64,000 nt of DNA from an uncultured Clostridia bacterium (GTDB lineage: Bacteria > Bacillota > Clostridia > TANB77 > CAG-508): assembly GCA_934162365.1 (NCBI GenBank), contig CAKPIK010000003.1:62001-126000 (forward strand), written 5' to 3'. Positions 62,238 to 64,000 of this stretch are shown here, piece after piece. The translations under genes and the position numbers were made by a program. The notes beneath the pieces are model-generated. The model did no database searches and was not told the origin of the DNA. It saw only the letters and a program-made list of their open reading frames with translations. Numbering within the stretch: position 1 is the first letter of the stretch; every line of letters starts with the position of its first letter.

Positions 62238-62867
62238 ATGAATAATATAAAAAATAATGTCTTGGAAAAGGAACTTTTTTATGATAATGCTCTTGTTTTA
62301 AAGTATCATATAGAGTATCCAACTATTATTTCAAATTCTTTAGATTCAAGTATCTTTAAATTTAATATGTATAATCAGCATTTGGCATTTTCTTTAAGAA
62401 ATAAAGCTGAAAATGAGTTATATAAAGAAGCAATTGAATTATATAACTATAATAAAGAAAATAATTTTCCTGTTATGCAATATGAAGTTTATAGGACTTA
62501 TGAGATAACACTTAATGCAAATAATCTTATAAGCTTATATGCTGATGAATACATTTTTTCCGGCGGTGCGCATGGAACCACAATTAGAACTTCTCAAACT
62601 TGGAATTTAAAACAAGGTAATATGATAGAATTAAATAATTTATTTCCAAGAAATCCATACTTTATGATTAATATATTAAAACAGATTAATGAACAAATAA
62701 CGAAAGAACCAGAAATATACTTTGAAGACACTTGTAATTTAGTACTAGAAACATTTAATCCAAAAAGTTTCTATTTAACACCAGATAACATAGTTATATA
62801 TTTCCAACAATATGACATAGCACCATATTCTTCTGGAATTCGTACTTTTAATATTTCATATATTTAA
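62238..62867 (+). CDS. DUF4163/DUF3298-domain protein without signal peptide
   Basis: 209 residues from the ATG at 62238 (AGGTGA 5 bases upstream). The segment I-E-Y-P-T-I is the DUF4163 part; S-G-G-A-H-G-T-T and the W-N-L-K-Q-G-N-M-I-E-L-N-N-L-F pattern are the DUF3298 part. In RsiV and PdaC relatives this pair lies outside the membrane, where RsiV binds lysozyme. Here no signal or anchor is encoded in the same ORF. Confidence 0.8.
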   Translation: MNNIKNNVLEKELFYDNALVLKYHIEYPTIISNSLDSSIFKFNMYNQHLAFSLRNKAENELYKEAIELYNYNKENNFPVMQYEVYRTYEITLNANNLISLYADEYIFSGGAHGTTIRTSQTWNLKQGNMIELNNLFPRNPYFMINILKQINEQITKEPEIYFEDTCNLVLETFNPKSFYLTPDNIVIYFQQYDIAPYSSGIRTFNISYI

Positions 62868-62945
62868 TTTTTTAGTAAATAATACTTCATATATTATATT
62901 TTTTATGTTATAAATATATAAAATACTGTATGGAGGAAATTTAAT

Positions 62946-63686
62946 ATGAAAGCTTTAATTACTGGTGCTTCTTCTGGAATTGGAAGAGACTTTGCGAAGA
63001 TTCTTGATAAAAAAGGATTTGATTTAGTATTGGTTGCAAGAGATACAGATAAATTAAACGAAATTAAAAATGAACTTAAAGGAAATGTTAAAATTATTAG
63101 TATGGATTTAAGCATTCCTGAAAATTGTAAAAAATTACATGCTGAAAATCCAAATATTGATTTACTTATTAATAACGCAGGATTTGGTGATTGCGGGAAT
63201 TTTGCAATTACAAATTTAGATAAAGAAATTAGCATGATTAATACAAATATAACTGCTTATCATATTTTAACTAAACTATATTTAATAGATATGAAAAAAG
63301 AAAATAAAGGACATATTTTAAATGTTGCTTCAATTGCTGGTTTTATGCCAGGCCCACTTATGGCAACTTACTATGCTACAAAAGCATATATTGTTAGACT
63401 TTCAGAGGGAATTCGTGAAGAATTAAAAAAGGAAAAATCAAATGTTAAAATTAGCATTTTATGTCCTGGTCCTGTTAATACTAATTTTAACAAAGTTGCT
63501 AATGTTAAATTTCATTTAAGAGAGGCTAACAGTATGAGGGTTGCTCAATATGCAATCAATCATTTGAATAAGTTTTATATAGTTCCAGGATTAGATATAA
63601 AGCTTGCAAGATTTGGTGCAAAAATTACTCCTGCTCCACTTATCTCAAAAATAACATATAAAGTGCAAAAAAGAAAATTAAACTAA
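62946..63686 (+). CDS. Short-chain dehydrogenase/reductase
   Basis: 246 residues, GGAGG before the ATG. NAD(P) motif T-G-A-S-S-G-I-G at 6-13, N-N-A-G, catalytic Ser in N-V-A-S-I-A-G and Y-x-x-x-K (Y-Y-A-T-K-A-Y). Arg/Lys after the second strand (V-A-R-D) suggests NADPH. Substrate unknown. A TTCATA-N17-TATAAA promoter lies just upstream. Confidence 0.92.
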   Translation: MKALITGASSGIGRDFAKILDKKGFDLVLVARDTDKLNEIKNELKGNVKIISMDLSIPENCKKLHAENPNIDLLINNAGFGDCGNFAITNLDKEISMINTNITAYHILTKLYLIDMKKENKGHILNVASIAGFMPGPLMATYYATKAYIVRLSEGIREELKKEKSNVKISILCPGPVNTNFNKVANVKFHLREANSMRVAQYAINHLNKFYIVPGLDIKLARFGAKITPAPLISKITYKVQKRKLN

Positions 63687-63707
63687 ATAATATAATATAG
63701 TAAATAA

Positions 63708-63734
63708 AAAGGACATCTTTTACAGATGTCCTTT
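63708..63734. terminator. Bidirectional terminator between the SDR gene and HU
   Basis: 11-bp perfect stem AAAGGACATCT / AGATGTCCTTT with a 5-base loop and A/T flanks. Confidence 0.85.
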
Positions 63735-63760
63735 AATGAATTCATTATCTATCTAATAAA

Positions 63761-64000
63761 TTATTTATTATTTACTAAATCTTTTAATGCTTTTCCAGCT
63801 TTGAATACTGGAGCTTTTGATGCTGGTATTTTTATTTCTTCTTTAGTTTGTGGGTTTCTACCTTTTCTAGCTGCTCTTTTTCTTACTTCGAAAGAACCAA
63901 AACCAACTAATTGTACTTTTTCTCCTTTAACTAATGCTTCAGTAACAACGTCTACGAAAGCGTTTAATGTTTCTTCTGCACATTTTTTTGTGTCTCCTGT
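63761..64000 (-). CDS. hup: HU-family DNA-binding protein, C-terminal 79 residues
   Basis: The start is beyond the right edge. Visible are G-D-T-K-K-C-A-E-E-T-L-N-A-F, the G-F-G-S-F-E-V-R strand and the DNA-wrapping arm R-K-G-R-N-P-Q-T, ending K-D-L-V-N-N-K. HU bends and compacts the nucleoid. The stop codon is at 63761-63763. Confidence 0.95.
   Translation of the reverse strand, partial: TGDTKKCAEETLNAFVDVVTEALVKGEKVQLVGFGSFEVRKRAARKGRNPQTKEEIKIPASKAPVFKAGKALKDLVNNK

Noticed and set aside
1..64000. CRISPR array, rRNA or insertion sequence
   Set aside because: No spaced direct repeats, rRNA-like tracts or transposase reading frames were found; only the integrase fragment at 27977 is mobile-element related.

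Overview
The window is very AT-rich DNA from a spore-forming, low-GC Gram-positive bacterium. It carries Spo0A, the spore protease Gpr and a SpoIVFA/SpoIVFB-like pair. It also has sortases of two classes, T-box leaders, DisA, RadA and a Gram-positive-type LexA box. Together these point to Clostridia, most likely an uncultured gut-type lineage with compact genes; the lineage is inference. Nearly every gene is on the minus strand, which suggests the minus strand is the leading strand here.

Layout by position. 1-3.7 kb: Lon-like protease (cut by the window edge), rimI and tsaB (ribosomal protein acetylation and tRNA t6A), led by a large unknown coiled-coil protein. 3.9-6.9 kb: DUF421/DUF4363 membrane pair, a small holin-like membrane protein and pgi. 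7-12.3 kb: a surface-protein locus (class B sortase, an NPKTG-anchored protein, an unknown membrane-anchored protein) divergent from a large regulator with two HTH repeats, with an inverted-repeat operator candidate between them. 12.3-14.6 kb: thrS with a T-box. 14.6-23.3 kb: GH15 glucoamylase-like enzyme, beta-CASP nuclease, unknown protein, FtsK, coiled-coil protein and rsmD. 23.4-26.1 kb: class D sortase facing an LPQTG protein, then an MFS transporter. 26.2-28.25 kb: an islet with foreign-looking genes and a decayed tyrosine recombinase, next to tRNA-Gln and tRNA-His. 28.5-37.3 kb: a second class D sortase, then a genome-maintenance block (hinT, compact alaS, cyclophilin, pilin-like protein, disA, radA, and recN behind a LexA box). 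37.4-46.6 kb: valS with T-box, gpr with a forespore-type promoter, holA (frameshifted), ruvC, glycogen debranching enzyme and a YvcK-like protein. 46.8-53.2 kb: GH18 cell-wall enzyme, spoIVFB/spoIVFA, rng, pth and spo0A. 53.3-60.4 kb: yigZ, a flavoprotein, a PLP lyase, a WG-repeat protein, a pilin-like/FGE fusion and a P-loop kinase. 60.5-61.7 kb: a second, GC-richer two-gene islet beside tRNA-Leu. 62-64 kb: a small membrane peptide, a DUF4163/DUF3298 protein, an SDR and HU.

The most interesting signals are non-coding. A perfect-consensus plus-strand promoter (TTGACA, 17 bp, TATAAT) sits just outside the spo0A terminator and would start a free RNA of about 60 nt at the base of that hairpin. 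A sigma-E-type promoter lies inside the hairpin that hides the spoIVFA ribosome binding site, so read-through mRNA would be silent and sigma-E mRNA translatable. Other points are a YvcK homologue that lost its DDGGS loop, an AlaRS without its C-terminal domain, a one-base frameshift in holA, and palindromes in the promoters of both foreign islets. No CRISPR array, rRNA or intact transposase is visible.
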